From: Eledone cirrhosa
Taxonomy: Eukaryota; Mollusca; Cephalopoda; Octopoda; Eledonidae
Length of the DNA: 64,000 nucleotides
Direction: 5' to 3'
Assembly: GCA_964016885.1 (NCBI GenBank)
Contig: OZ024743.1
Location: forward strand, 176,099,074-176,163,073
Part shown: one piece after another, positions 10,765 through 20,339 of the stretch
Numbering within the stretch: the stretch's first letter is position 1
Layout: every line of letters begins with the position of its first letter
Notes under the pieces: model-generated
Told to the model about the DNA's origin: nothing
The model's database searches: none
Seen by the model: only the letters and a program-made list of their open reading frames with translations
Position numbers and translations under genes: made by a program

Positions 10765-11195
10765 CGCATACCCCAGCACACCTCCACATGCACATACAAA
10801 TAAAGACACGCACACACACACACGCATACCCCAGCACACCTCCACACGCACATATAAATAAAGACACGCACACACACACACGCATACCCCAGCACACCTC
10901 CACACGCACACACACACACGCATACCCCAGCACACCTCCACACGCACATATAAATAAAGACACGCACACACACACACGCATACCCCAGCACACCTCCACA
11001 CGCACACACACACACGCATACCCCAGCACACCTCCACACGCACATACAAATAAAGACACGCACACGCATACCCCAGCACACCTCCACACGCACACACACA
11101 CACGCATACCCCAGCACACCTCCACACGCACATACAAATAAAGACACGCACACACACACACGCATACCCCAGCACACCTCCACACACACATATAT
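10765..11195. repeat. Two-length minisatellite (58/38 bp)
   Basis: The core CGCATACCCCAGCACACCTC occurs at 10765, 10823, 10881, 10919, 10977, 11015, 11065, 11103 and 11161. Spacings are 58, 58, 38, 58, 38, 50, 38 and 58 bp. The long unit has an extra ATACAAATAAAGACACGC block. Minus-strand Cys/Val frames across it are artefacts. Confidence 0.95.
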
Positions 11196-11247
11196 GTAAG
11201 TGTTAGCGAGAACGGCTGTGTGTTTAGACTGACGTATTGGCAATATT

Positions 11248-11358
11248 ATGATGAGGTTGACTCTGCCTTTCATCCTTACGGGGTCGATCAAATAAAGTAC
11301 CAGTAATACACTGGGGTAATTGCTGGCCTTGTGCCAAACGTAGAAACAATTATGATTG
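11248..11358 (+). mobile_element. Cephalopod SINE, 3' half
   Basis: GATGAGGTTGACTCTGCC, GGGGTCGATCAAATAAAG, TACCAGTAATACACTGGG and ATTGCTGGCCTTGTGCC are followed by an AAACAATTATGATTGAC tail. It is a headless copy, like the one at 6238. Confidence 0.85.
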
Positions 11359-11413
11359 ACATATGATTCTATATCTCTCCTCCTCTCTCCCTGGGAATAT
11401 CATAAAACTTGCT

Positions 11414-11446
<33 letters not shown>

Positions 11447-11517
11447 GTATATATATATAATTCAAAATATTAATAAATATAGACATTCATGTAATCAAAT
11501 ATATTTTATTATATATA

Positions 11518-11559
11518 TTTCGGAGGTACTGTGCTGTTTCCTGAGTACGTCCTCATCAG
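11518..11559 (-). ncRNA. Hammerhead-ribozyme-like core (minus arm)
   Basis: On the minus strand CTGATGA (11559-11553) is followed by a long helix-II candidate, GGACGTACT… paired with …CAGTACCTCC, and then GAAA (11521-11518). A helix-III and NUH cleavage site are not clear in the AT-rich sequence that follows. Confidence 0.35.
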
Positions 11560-11663
11560 TTAAAATATATAAATTGATGTATGACATACCTCAGTCTTCC
11601 CAAGATTGGGATTGAACCATCAGCACAGCTGAGGTATGTCACACATCAATTTATATATTTTAT

Positions 11664-11705
11664 CTGATGAGGACGTACTGAGGAAACAGCACAGTACCTC
11701 CGAAA
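11664..11705 (+). ncRNA. Hammerhead-ribozyme-like core (plus arm)
   Basis: CTGATGA at 11664-11670 is followed by GGACGTACTG, a loop, and CAGTACCTCC, pairing 9 of 10 bases, then GAAA at 11702-11705. This is the mirror of the 11518-11559 core. The cleavage-site side is not evident. Confidence 0.4.
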
Positions 11706-11766
11706 TATATATAATAAAATATATTTGATTACATGAATGTCTATATTTATTAATATTTTGAATTAA

Positions 11767-11870
11767 TAATAACTCCAGAAAACTTCATTGTTGAGTGCTT
11801 CTAATCTATTGTAAAACTATATTCATTGACTAATCAATGAACCTTGTTTAACTTTTGGTCATATCATTGA
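11767..11870. mobile_element. Element flank homologous to 7.62-7.69 kb
   Basis: 11786-11852 is the reverse complement of 7620-7690. Here it follows the foldback arm directly, which is probably the intact order. Confidence 0.65.
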
Positions 11871-11977
11871 TATATATATATATATATACATTTATTATGG
11901 CTATTGGTGATCTTTGTTACTCTAAACTTTCCCCTGAGTACTCATAGTATCACCAGTCTTGTATGATGATCCACCAA

Positions 11978-12880
11978 ATTTTTGTTATCCCCATGTCTAT
12001 CACACAAAACTCTCTTTTATTCCACCTCTCTGTATCTACTAAAACCAAACTCTACCCTCTACCACGAAATCACCTCTCTTATACACTCACCACTCTACAC
12101 TCACCACTCCAATACACTCACCACTCTCTATATCTACTACACGGCACTCTCTCATTATCCCTCTCTCTATAACTACACCACCTCTCATCCCCCTCTATAT
12201 TTAACACTAATACACTCACTCTTCTCTACACTTATCTCTCACAATTCCCGTCTCTATCAATTAGCACCAAACTCTGCCCTTCTCTATATCTACTACCACA
12301 CTCTCTCTCCCAATTCTCCTCTCTATATCAATAAACATCAATGTCCCCCCCCCCTCTCTCTATATCTACCATACGACACCCTCACACATTCCCATTCACT
12401 CTATCCATTACTACCAAACACTCCCCCTCTCTATATCAATCCATACATATCTCCATCAATTCTCTCACTCTATTCATTACCACCAAACTCTTCCCCTCTC
12501 GACATCAGCCATACACCACTCACTCACAATCACCCTCTCTATATCAATTAACACCAAACTCTCCTCCTCCGTATATCTACTACACGGAACCCTCTTCCAA
12601 TCCCCCTCAATTACCACCAAACTATCTCCCTCTCTATATCTACCATACAACACTCTCTCTCATTCCCTCCCACTCTATGCATTACTTCCAAACTCTCCCC
12701 TCTCTACCTCAACCATACAACACTCTCTCCCAACCCTATATCAATTTACATCAAATTCTCCCCTCTCTATAATCAATTAGCACTAAACTCTCCCCTCTCT
12801 ATATCTACTAGACGGAGCTCTTTTTCAATCCCTCTTTATATATAATTTAACACCCCCCCCCTCTCTATATCTACATGTAC
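11978..12880. repeat. Degenerate C/T/A-rich minisatellite
   Basis: Irregular units are built from CTCTCTATATCTACTA, ACACCAAACTCTCCCC and CACTCTCTC. Unit length is roughly 40-60 bp and poorly conserved. Plus-strand frames of up to 189 codons are Ser/Leu/Pro/Tyr-rich translations of the repeat, with no domain. Confidence 0.8.
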
Positions 12881-12954
12881 ATAAATTGTAGCGCATATAC
12901 AAATAGATGTGTGCTTTGGTAGTTTGTAGAGAAAAATCTAACTATTATTGGGTA

Positions 12955-13090
12955 TATATGCAGTTTCCGTCCAACAAATTCTGTTCATAAGACCTTCGTC
13001 AACCCGTGGTTATAGTAGAAGACACTGCCTAAGTTTCCACGAAGCGAAACTGAACACAGAAACAACCATTTTCCAAGCGATCTATTTGCA
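12955..13090 (-). mobile_element. SINE 3' region, minus strand
   Basis: Read on the minus strand it contains GCAGTGTCTTCTACTATA, ACCACGGGTTGACGAAGG and GTTGGACGGAAACTGC, then a TATATA tail. These words match a very common octopus SINE body. The tRNA-like head is absent. Confidence 0.65.
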
Positions 13091-13224
13091 TGTGTGTGTA
13101 AACACATGGGCATATAAACATATACATGTTACATATATGCCAATATATAAGTGGCATAATATGGTGTAACTTAGAAATACACACATGCATATAAAGATTT
13201 ATGTGTGTATATATATGTATATAA

Positions 13225-13460
13225 AATACATCTCTCACACATGGGTGGGAGATCTCCCCGTCCGAGGGGGAGAGTTGACAGGTCTGACGTAGCGTGTTTG
13301 AATGGTTGACATGTAAATCCCCATATCTTAGGTTCGATCCCACTGCGGGGATTCTTCGGCAAGTGACATTTACCATAGCCTTCATTCAATTTATGCCTTG
13401 TGCTTGGAACTGGGTAGATGGAAATTGTCTACAAATCCACCCGATGGACTATACCTGTAA
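13225..13460 (+). mobile_element. SINE with tRNA-like head, plus strand
   Basis: A B-box-like GGTTCGATCCC lies at 13332-13342, followed by ACTGCGGGGATTCTTCGG, CAAGTGACATTTACCATAG and GGTAGATGGAAATTGTC. This is the same family as 12955-13090 in the opposite orientation. Confidence 0.65.
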
Positions 13461-13809
13461 TTGAAAGGGTCAGTCTATGTGGTCTTCCGAATATTGTAAA
13501 CTATAGTAACCAAATCTTCGTCATATCACATTCTACTGTCTTTAACCCTTACATGACTACATTTCAAATGAAATACACCGTATTTTAATTAATTAATGAA
13601 GAATTGGTAGGAGGGGGGGATTACTAAAATTATTAATTATTTCATTACTAAGATAGTAACTCAATGTAAGGTTCTTATATAAAATTATGTTGGATGATTT
13701 TAATTTAAATAGGAGGCCTTTAAAAAGGTTGGTTTTCTTTTGTAGAACCAGGGCCGATTTTGGCCATGATGGTAACTAAAAGGTTACAATAAATGAACAC
13801 ATCAAATAC
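13461..13809. other. Unassigned AT-rich sequence
   Basis: I see no gene or recognised repeat. A short poly-G lies near 13613. Confidence 0.5.
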
Positions 13810-13925
13810 TCAGGTCCTGGTTTGCCCAGGCAGAGGAAGTCGTCGGCACTGTCATGGATGTGATTCCTTTGCTCATAGATCTGCTCCGTCTCTGGTTATT
13901 TGTGTCTGACCAACAACAATAATAA
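13810..13925 (+). mobile_element. Dispersed repeat fragment
   Basis: GTCGGCACTGTCATGGATG, GATTCCTTTGCTCATAGATC and TGCTCCGTCTCTGG follow the same word order as 5590-5650. It appears to be a diverged relative. Confidence 0.45.
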
Positions 13926-14765
13926 CTTCAGAAAACACACCTATCATTTATACACATCCTTCCGCACCATACCCTCCTCTACACATATAGACATGTAATT
14001 CTCCATACACCTCTCCAACAAATATAGATATGTAAATCATCATACAGTGAACATCTGGAGAAGATTGGTGAAAGCTGTATGCCATTGTTCACAATTTCGA
14101 CCATATCTCGCATTTGTATCTCGTGTTAAAACTTTTCACCTCTGGAAAGCATCCGTATCTTCGTGTCAAGTTGTCCTATTGCGATTTATAATGATAGGCT
14201 TTCTTTGATCTGCACTATATCATTCATATTTTGCCTCTAAGTTCGTTTCTGCGCTCCTCATTATTCCAAGCATACGTCAAGTATTTACTTTCCATCACGT
14301 TCAACAACATACACCTTTATGCAGATTCATGCCTGATCTTTCACGCCCATATGTCAGCCACGTTTAACCTAGGCATGCACTAACCCGTAAACATAGACCT
14401 TGAAAACATACAACAATGGGGTGATGCTAATCCTGCCTACTTTAATTGCAATAAAACGACAACCAAAGCCCAAGTAGTGTATATATGATAAAAACATCAT
14501 AGAACTTCACCACTTCCCACTTAAATATAAGCAGCATAAAACTAATACCCTTTCTATGTTGTACCTTAACCATAATACCATTGAGAATCCCCTCTGATTA
14601 AAGCAGAATCTTAACATAGATTGTTTCATAGTCTCCAACAATTACTAACCCGCTAAAATGTTCAGGTGAGACCCACAATGGTGTACTGCCTCAACATATG
14701 GGACGTTGCTGCTGTTAAAATATATGCTGTTAAAATGCAGCGTTCAAAGGAAGACCTACAAACCT
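13926..14765. other. Unassigned sequence
   Basis: This is AT-rich and has no supported open frame, repeat or RNA gene. Confidence 0.5.
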
Positions 14766-14769
14766 GTCC

Positions 14770-14835
14770 CCCACTCTCTCTCTCTGTCTATTCGTTTGTC
14801 TGTCCCTCAGTCTGTCTGTCTGTCTCTCTCTCTCG

Positions 14836-14872
<37 letters not shown>
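14770..14872. repeat. CT/TG then (TA)n microsatellites
   Basis: (CT)n and (TGTC)n at 14770-14834 are followed by (TA)n at about 14839-14872. Confidence 0.9.
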
Positions 14873-14875
<3 letters not shown>

Positions 14876-14954
14876 TTAGGTTTGTTGGTTCCCTTCTGTC
14901 TCTGATTTTTCGGACCCATGGCTTTTTACATATTCCTTTGTTATATTCCAATAC

Positions 14955-14996
14955 CTGATGATATCACCGGATTCATATGGAACCCGGTCATTGAAA
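14955..14996 (+). ncRNA. Hammerhead-ribozyme-like core
   Basis: CTGATGA at 14955-14961 is followed by helix-II ACCGG (14966-14970) pairing with CCGGT (14984-14988), and then GAAA at 14993-14996. The 3' part, with helix III and the cleavage triplet, is not clear. It is probably a degraded copy in a non-autonomous element. Confidence 0.4.
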
Positions 14997-15057
14997 TGAT
15001 GATAGTATATTAAACCTTTCAAGGATTTACACCAGTCCAGCCTCCTGTTATTTCATT

Positions 15058-15172
<115 letters not shown>

Positions 15173-16150
15173 TTGACAGCTCACGTACTATATCTATCCA
15201 AATAATTTCGACACTGTCGTCTGTCCTTCTTTCATCACTCATTGGTGTTCAAACATTAAGGCCCCTTAATCATTACCACATTCAATCCCTCTTTCCCAGA
15301 ATGTTTGCTATCTCGAATCCCCCCCCCCCCCCTGCACATGTCTTTAAAATATATCTAGAACTACATAACATCTAACATGTCTTTCTCCTTTATAAAATAA
15401 TGAGTGGTATGAGAGGTGAGGGAGATCGTGTTACCATTCATAGCTAGTCAAATAACCATTTATATCAGTAATTCGCAAAAGTTTTGTCAACAGAGTTATT
15501 TGTGAACTGCGAGATGTAGCTAGGTTTAGAAGAAAATTATTAGAAATATATTTTTAAAGTGTAAAATATACAAACTGATATCTTAAGTCTAGATATAATC
15601 TTTATATCAGAATCATTTATGGAATGATATTGTGTACTTAAAAAAAGATTTATAGGCTAAAAAATATTTTTATTCTTTTACTGGTTTTAGTCATTAGACA
15701 GTGGCCAAGCTAGAACAGTGTCTTAAAAGAATTTAATCGATCATATTGACATTTGTAGTTCATATTTTCAGGTTTGATGCTTGTTTTGTCGATCACTTTT
15801 TGTCGTATCGCTAAATTAGGGGTCATAGACAAAACGTAAAAGTAAGCACAGACATACATATTCAGACACAAAGAAAGAAAGAAACAAGCACTATATATAT
15901 ATACGATGGGTTTCTTCAGTTTCCGACTACCTACTTAATTTGACTCACAAGGTAGAGAGCCCTAACTGAGGCTATATAGTAGAAATTTGTCCTAAACACC
16001 ACAGATAACACACACACACACAAAGAATGAGACTAAGTGAAAAGTACAAAGTTTAAAGGAAAAATGAACTAAATATTAAATAAGCAATAAAAAAATTAAC
16101 GAAACATTTTTTAAATGGACGTAGAAATACATATACCGTAATAAATATAA
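15173..16150. other. Unassigned AT-rich sequence
   Basis: It holds a poly-C run at about 15320-15332 and a short CA run at about 16010-16021. I see no gene. Confidence 0.5.
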
Positions 16151-16157
16151 CACAAGA

Positions 16158-16198
16158 ACTACTACTACTACTACTACTAACTACTACTACTGCTACTA

Positions 16199-16242
<44 letters not shown>

Positions 16243-16243
16243 G
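16158..16243. repeat. (ACT)n trinucleotide repeat
   Basis: About 27 ACT triplets are interrupted by AACTACT and TGCTACT variants. Minus-strand Val/Ser runs come from it. Confidence 0.95.
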
Positions 16244-16439
16244 CCAACGGTAACAACAGAAACAAGACCTAACCAAGAAAAAGCCAATTCTTTTGTTGCC
16301 GTGTCAATGACAAGAAAGTATAGCAATAAAACTAAAAATACACGACAATACAAAACAGAATTAATCAATCATGGAAGTGAAATCGAACACAAAAGAGAGA
16401 AGATGTGGGAAGGGTGGGTTAGAACAGAGTGGTGAAATG

Positions 16440-16770
16440 GCGTAGATTTTGTTCTGGCTGATCGGTGGATTTGCTAATATGCAGATCTGACTGATCAGCC
16501 AGTCTGCTAATATGCAAATCAGTCCAGTCAGTCACTATATTTTAGAAAATATCATATATTTTCACTAGCTCTGACAGTTGGCAGGTGAAGAGTGAACTGT
16601 ACTGATGAAGGGTGATACCCAGAAACATTCGTGACTGCAGTTTTGTTTACATGCCAACACAAGAGCAAGAATGAGAGGATCATTCTACTGACATGGCTTT
16701 AAAAATAAGGCTTGTTTGCATAATTGCAAACGAATCGAATATTATTATTAATATTCGAAAAACTCAGATT
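16440..16770 (+). mobile_element. Non-autonomous element carrying a hammerhead-like motif
   Basis: It has GCTAATATGCA repeats near 16471 and 16505, a hammerhead-like core at 16595-16642, and a terminal hairpin TTGCAAACGAATCGAATATT…AATATTCG near 16725-16760. The element at 20985-21250 shows the same order (ATATGCAAATT, hammerhead-like core, terminal hairpin), which supports one family. Confidence 0.5.
16595..16642 (+). ncRNA. Hammerhead-ribozyme-like motif
   Basis: Helix I is AACTGTA (16595-16601) with TGCAGTT (16636-16642), seven pairs including one G-U. The core CTGATGA is 16602-16608. Helix II is GGGT with ACCC (16610-16613 and 16617-16620). GAAAC is 16622-16626. Where a type I motif expects a GUC-like site, the sequence reads GTGAC, so the copy is probably uncleavable. 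Confidence 0.5.
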
Positions 16771-16802
16771 ACATTTATATATAGATAGATAGAGAAATAG
16801 AT

Positions 16803-17064
16803 AGTATAAACAAAGTTTCATACACTTAACATGTATGTGCTACCAATTGTTTCGGGGTCCAGTCATGGCCAGCACTGTGTAATGGAGGCGGCACTTTTAA
16901 TTCAGGCACGTGGACAAAAATATGAAAAAAGAAATATATATTTTCTTCCACGTGCCTGAATGAAAGGCCAGTTTAAAAGTACCTCCTCCATTATACAGTG
17001 GTGGCCAAAACTGGACCCTGAAAAAATTGGTAGCACATAAAGTGTATGAAACTTTGTTTATACT
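16803..17064. mobile_element. Foldback/MITE-like element, 262 bp
   Basis: AGTATAAACAAAGTTTCATA at the left end is repeated inverted at the right end. The arms of about 110 bp also share TGGTAGC/GCTACCA and CACGTGCCTGAAT/ATTCAGGCACGTG around a central AT-rich loop near 16920-16945. No open frame is present and no clear target-site duplication was seen. Confidence 0.75.
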
Positions 17065-17272
17065 AAATAAGCTCTCTTCAAACAGATCGAGTAATGCTTT
17101 GTTTGATATTTCAGGAAATTGGGATAACTCCGATATAAAAACTGCGGCTCAGTAGTTACCGATGATGTTGATCTTTTCTTCTTTTCGGGTTATAGCTACT
17201 GTCGCTCAGAGAGTGGGATTGGCTCAGTGCACAGTCTTTCCTCACTTTAAAAAAAATCTTCACGTACAGGCG

Positions 17273-17321
17273 TTGCACGATATCATTAGTTGATAATTAT
17301 TAATAATGTTATATCGTGCAA
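17273..17321. repeat. Hairpin-forming inverted repeat
   Basis: TTGCACGATAT at 17273-17283 is repeated inverted as ATATCGTGCAA ending at 17321, with CATTA/TAATG extending the stem. It may be a short element or the end of one. Confidence 0.5.
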
Positions 17322-17456
17322 TGGCCATACTCGATAACGAGGGGGCAGCCATCATATATATATATATGTGTCTGTATGTGTATGTGTGTGTAATGGCATG
17401 TATATGTATGTGTGTCGGGTACAATCGGGGATAACCACAGTTAGTAAGGTACTCAA

Positions 17457-17509
17457 TGCTCTACAGGACTAGAAGTGTTTCATTCAAAAGAAATCATCAG
17501 GAAAGCCTG
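17457..17509 (-). ncRNA. Hammerhead-ribozyme-like motif with GUC site
   Basis: On the minus strand: CTGATGA (17500-17494), weak helix II (TTC/GAA), GAAAC (17481-17477), a minimal two-pair helix III, and GTC at 17469-17467. The flanks GGCT (5') and AGAGC (3') can form the outer part of helix I. All invariant core positions that I can check are present. Confidence 0.5.
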
Positions 17510-17759
17510 ATGTTTGTATGAACGTATGTATGTTTTTCTGGTTTTAGAGTTTTATAAATTTTTACCAATAGAGAGAGAGAGTCGTTTTTTAACATAGATA
17601 CAAGACTCTCATTGGAATTTAGGAAGATATGTATGCATATCTGCATACATGTGTGTACAGGTATGCATGTTAATGTATGTGTGGATATGTATGTTTTGAA
17701 CTATATGTGTGCATGTGCATATGCTTTGTATCTATATATGTGTATATGCAGTTATTAGA

Positions 17760-18480
17760 TGCAGAATTTTTGGAATGTTTTACATAATTTTACTGTTCCA
17801 TTAATGGATTGTACTTGTAATTTCCTAACTAGTGTTCTTTCTGTTCCTGTGAAGCCTAGCTTCTCAAGATTTGCACTGAGGCTGTTACTAACATATCCCA
17901 GTATCCCAATAATCAAACACAAGTATAAATCTGAAGGTATAGTCAGGGTGGAGTATCTGCAAATTTCTCATTAGTTCTGCATAGATATTCTCCTTTTCAC
18001 TAATCTTTGATATTACATTGGCATCTGCTGGGCAGCTAATTTCCACTACAGTGCATGCCTTCTTTTCCCTGTCCCATATCATTATATCTGGTCTGTTATG
18101 CCTGCATTTTATTGGGGTTTTTACTGGAACTTTCTACCAGTGCTCTTTTATATTATGTATGTATATGTCTTCCACATTGCTGTAGCTTTTAATGTGTTCA
18201 TTGTCGGGGCTATCTTTTCTACGGATTGCATTGAACAGTGTCTCATAGGTAGATAGTACCGTGATGACATCTTCGGACTGCTGCTCATGACATGGGTGAC
18301 ATCTTGGATGTTAATTCTGCAGAGTCTGCATTTGTTGCCACATCTATGTGTTTTGCCTGCATCCCTATCTCTTTTGTGAATCAGGTATTTTGTGTTGATT
18401 CCCTGTTCTTGGATTGCAAAAGTATATCCTTCAAAGTGGGAGCCAATATAGCGGTTGTTTGATCCAAGATAGACTAGTTT
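17760..18480 (-). pseudogene. Non-LTR retrotransposon remnant, C-terminal end
   Basis: The minus strand encodes pieces typical of the end of an R2-like or related reverse-transcriptase polyprotein. FEGYTFAIQEQGINTKYLI comes first. A zinc-knuckle-like CGNKCRLC…THVMSS region, near 18330-18285, follows. Next comes a short conserved segment, MIWDREKKACTVVEISCPAD, within the 64-codon frame at 18082-17888. The usual following block, GYVSNSLSANLEKLGF, is displaced to another frame downstream, and stops separate the parts. The last Cys of the zinc motif appears replaced by Ser. The fragment is therefore dead and 5'-truncated. Family assignment comes from motif recognition alone. Confidence 0.65.
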
Positions 18481-18489
18481 GCTTATCTA

Positions 18490-18660
18490 TATTACTCTCA
18501 TATGATTGTATGTATGTAAGTATGTATGTATGTATGTACGTATGTTTGTATGGGTGCATGTAATGTATATATCTATGCGTATATGTAGGTGTGTGCATGT
18601 ATATATGGCATGTATGATCGTAGATATGTATGTATAAGTATGTATATAAGAAATGGGCGT
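18490..18660. repeat. (ATGT)n-type microsatellite
   Basis: TATG and TATGTA units, with interruptions, run directly beside the retrotransposon remnant. Confidence 0.85.
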
Positions 18661-19095
18661 ATGCCGTAGTGACAATATTATCTATACTAGAGATATTAAA
18701 ATTCCAAAGAATATTACTGACATAACTACTAAACACGGCTCCACTCCCAAATACCAAACTAAAATTAATGCTAAAATTAATGTATAGTACTTTACTGATA
18801 TATCAATGAAGAAGTTAACGAGTACTACCTATTTCTCTGTTTACTGTATAACGGCGTATGAATGGGACGATGATGTACCAACTATAAACAAGGTCTTCTT
18901 AGATATGGAAGCTTCGAATAGATTCAACAAGAGAAACGTTTAGCGGCTTTATCGCTGTCCTCGTTATTCACATTTTTTCCTTCATATTTCTGCATCTTTT
19001 CTTTTCTGTTTCCTTCTTTTTCTCTCTGTCTTTTGTTATTAATTTTTTTTATATTGAAGAAATATATTATTTGAATGCTTGAAATAACAAGAAAA
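18661..19095. other. Unassigned AT-rich sequence
   Basis: No open frame is supported. The pyrimidine-rich stretch 18955-19050 has no exon following it that I can recognise. Confidence 0.5.
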
Positions 19096-19133
19096 GAGTC
19101 GTAACGTTTCGGACACTAGTCCTTCATCAGAAG
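19096..19133 (-). ncRNA. Hammerhead-ribozyme-like core, degenerate
   Basis: On the minus strand: CTGATGA (19130-19124), helix II GGAC/GTCC with a TAGT loop, and GAAAC (19110-19106). The cleavage triplet is GAC instead of NUH and no helix I is obvious. Confidence 0.45.
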
Positions 19134-19600
19134 ACAGAATTAGAAATAAAAGATAAAATAGATAGATATAGAGTGAGAAGAGGATATTTTTTTACATGGG
19201 GTACTAGACACGTCTCTTTGTCTGTCAAGGATTACTAGCTCTATACGGACGTTTAAACTGATTATATAAATAGTAAATAAAGTACAACCGTGCAACGAAA
19301 GACTCCTACTTTTGCCTCTCATTACCTTGATCCTGAGATTAAGACGTGATTAGTACGGTTGGAGGGAGGTCTTGAAGTAGTGGATGATAGCATTTATAAA
19401 TACACACGTAGTTATATAAGTTTTCGTTGCCTCCCTCTCAATTTTAGTTCGCCACCCTAGGCTCATGAGAGTCATTCCCGGTGGAATTTTAGGCTGTTCC
19501 AGTCCACTCAGTTGACTACAAAATGTGCTCCGTATGTTGTTAAAAAGGGCCAGCACGTTTTGTAATGAGCAGCTGAAATATTCGTCGTCGGAACAGACGG
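19134..19600. other. Unassigned sequence
   Basis: I see no gene or repeat that I can name. CCACCCTAGGCTCATGAGAG near 19452 is not in a recognised context. Confidence 0.4.
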
Positions 19601-19609
19601 AGACCCAAC

Positions 19610-19727
19610 ATACACACACAACCACCCACATATACTTGCACACACACACATACACACACATATATATATATAAATATATATACAAAGAAGGTCAGAGAGT
19701 AAATGAAACATGAAACGAAAGAGATGT

Positions 19728-19785
<58 letters not shown>

Positions 19786-19797
19786 AGAGAGAGAGAA
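19610..19797. repeat. CA/TA and (GA)n microsatellites
   Basis: (CA)n and (TA)n run from 19610 to 19682. (GA)n of about 70 bp spans 19727-19797. Confidence 0.95.
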
Positions 19798-20178
19798 TGA
19801 ATGAGAAATAGTTAGTTTTCATCTCCAACAGCGATAATTGATGACTATTTACTTTTCAACTTGAAGAAACCAGCTGGAATACTACGTTGCCAACATTTAC
19901 CTTAAACGATTAAACTTTACTCAATTTAACTTTATTCTATTTAATAATAATGTTTTTATTTAGAAGTGTTTATTGATTTCATAATATACTTTATTCTAAT
20001 TATGTTTCTCTTCTGTCACAGCTAGTAGATACTTAAGTACGTTGTGTGTTCAAGCAGACCCTCCCAAATTTTAAAATCGTGCCTCGCTTATTTTAAAAAG
20101 AGAAATTTGTCACGACACACCTCTTCGCATCCAACTAGCTTTCTGTAAAAGAAAGTCATGGTGAAATCGTTTTAATAG
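19798..20178. other. Unassigned AT-rich sequence
   Basis: I see no gene, RNA or named repeat. Confidence 0.5.
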
Positions 20179-20290
20179 GTGGCGTATTGGCAAAGACGTT
20201 AGATTGAAAATATGTCGGTATTTGCTGTAGCTTACTGCATTTACTCGCGCCTCCCATTCTTTCAACGTCGATAAAAATAGTACCAAACAC
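20179..20290 (+). mobile_element. Cephalopod SINE, 5' part, strongly diverged
   Basis: GGTGGCGTATTGGCAAAGAC with GTTAG and an ATATGTCGGTATTTGC segment resembles the SINE head. CGTCGATAAAAATAGTACC is the body remnant. The B-box region is mutated. Confidence 0.55.
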
Positions 20291-20304
20291 ACACATACAC
20301 ACCT

Positions 20305-20338
20305 TTTCTTCTTCTTCTTCTTCTTCTTCTTCTTCTTC
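20305..20338. repeat. (TTC)n microsatellite
   Basis: Eleven TTC triplets. They produce the minus-strand Glu or Lys runs seen on translation. Confidence 0.95.
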
Positions 20339-20339
20339 G

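Larger units (their letters stand above)
11459..11766. mobile_element. Foldback element with two opposed hammerhead-like cores
   Basis: The left arm, 11459-11594, and right arm, 11629-11766, are near-perfect reverse complements around a 34-bp loop. The arms hold hammerhead-like sequences in opposite orientation. No coding capacity is visible. The arm ends, for example TTAATATTTTGAATTA, match the right end of the 7372-7550 element, so this is a family with at least two members here. The arrangement resembles inverted terminal structures of Penelope-like elements; I infer kinship, not proof. Confidence 0.7.

Noticed and set aside
10450..11291. Cys-rich 208-245-codon minus-strand frames as toxin-like or knottin genes
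   Set aside because: They derive entirely from the CA-rich 58/38-bp minisatellite. Cysteine spacing follows the DNA repeat, and all overlapping frames are open.
11982..12772. 189- and 143-codon Ser/Pro/Leu/Tyr frames
   Set aside because: They are degenerate pyrimidine-rich repeats with two overlapping open frames and no domain or splice signals.
17759..17974. 71-codon plus-strand frame
   Set aside because: It is the antisense of the minus-strand retrotransposon remnant.
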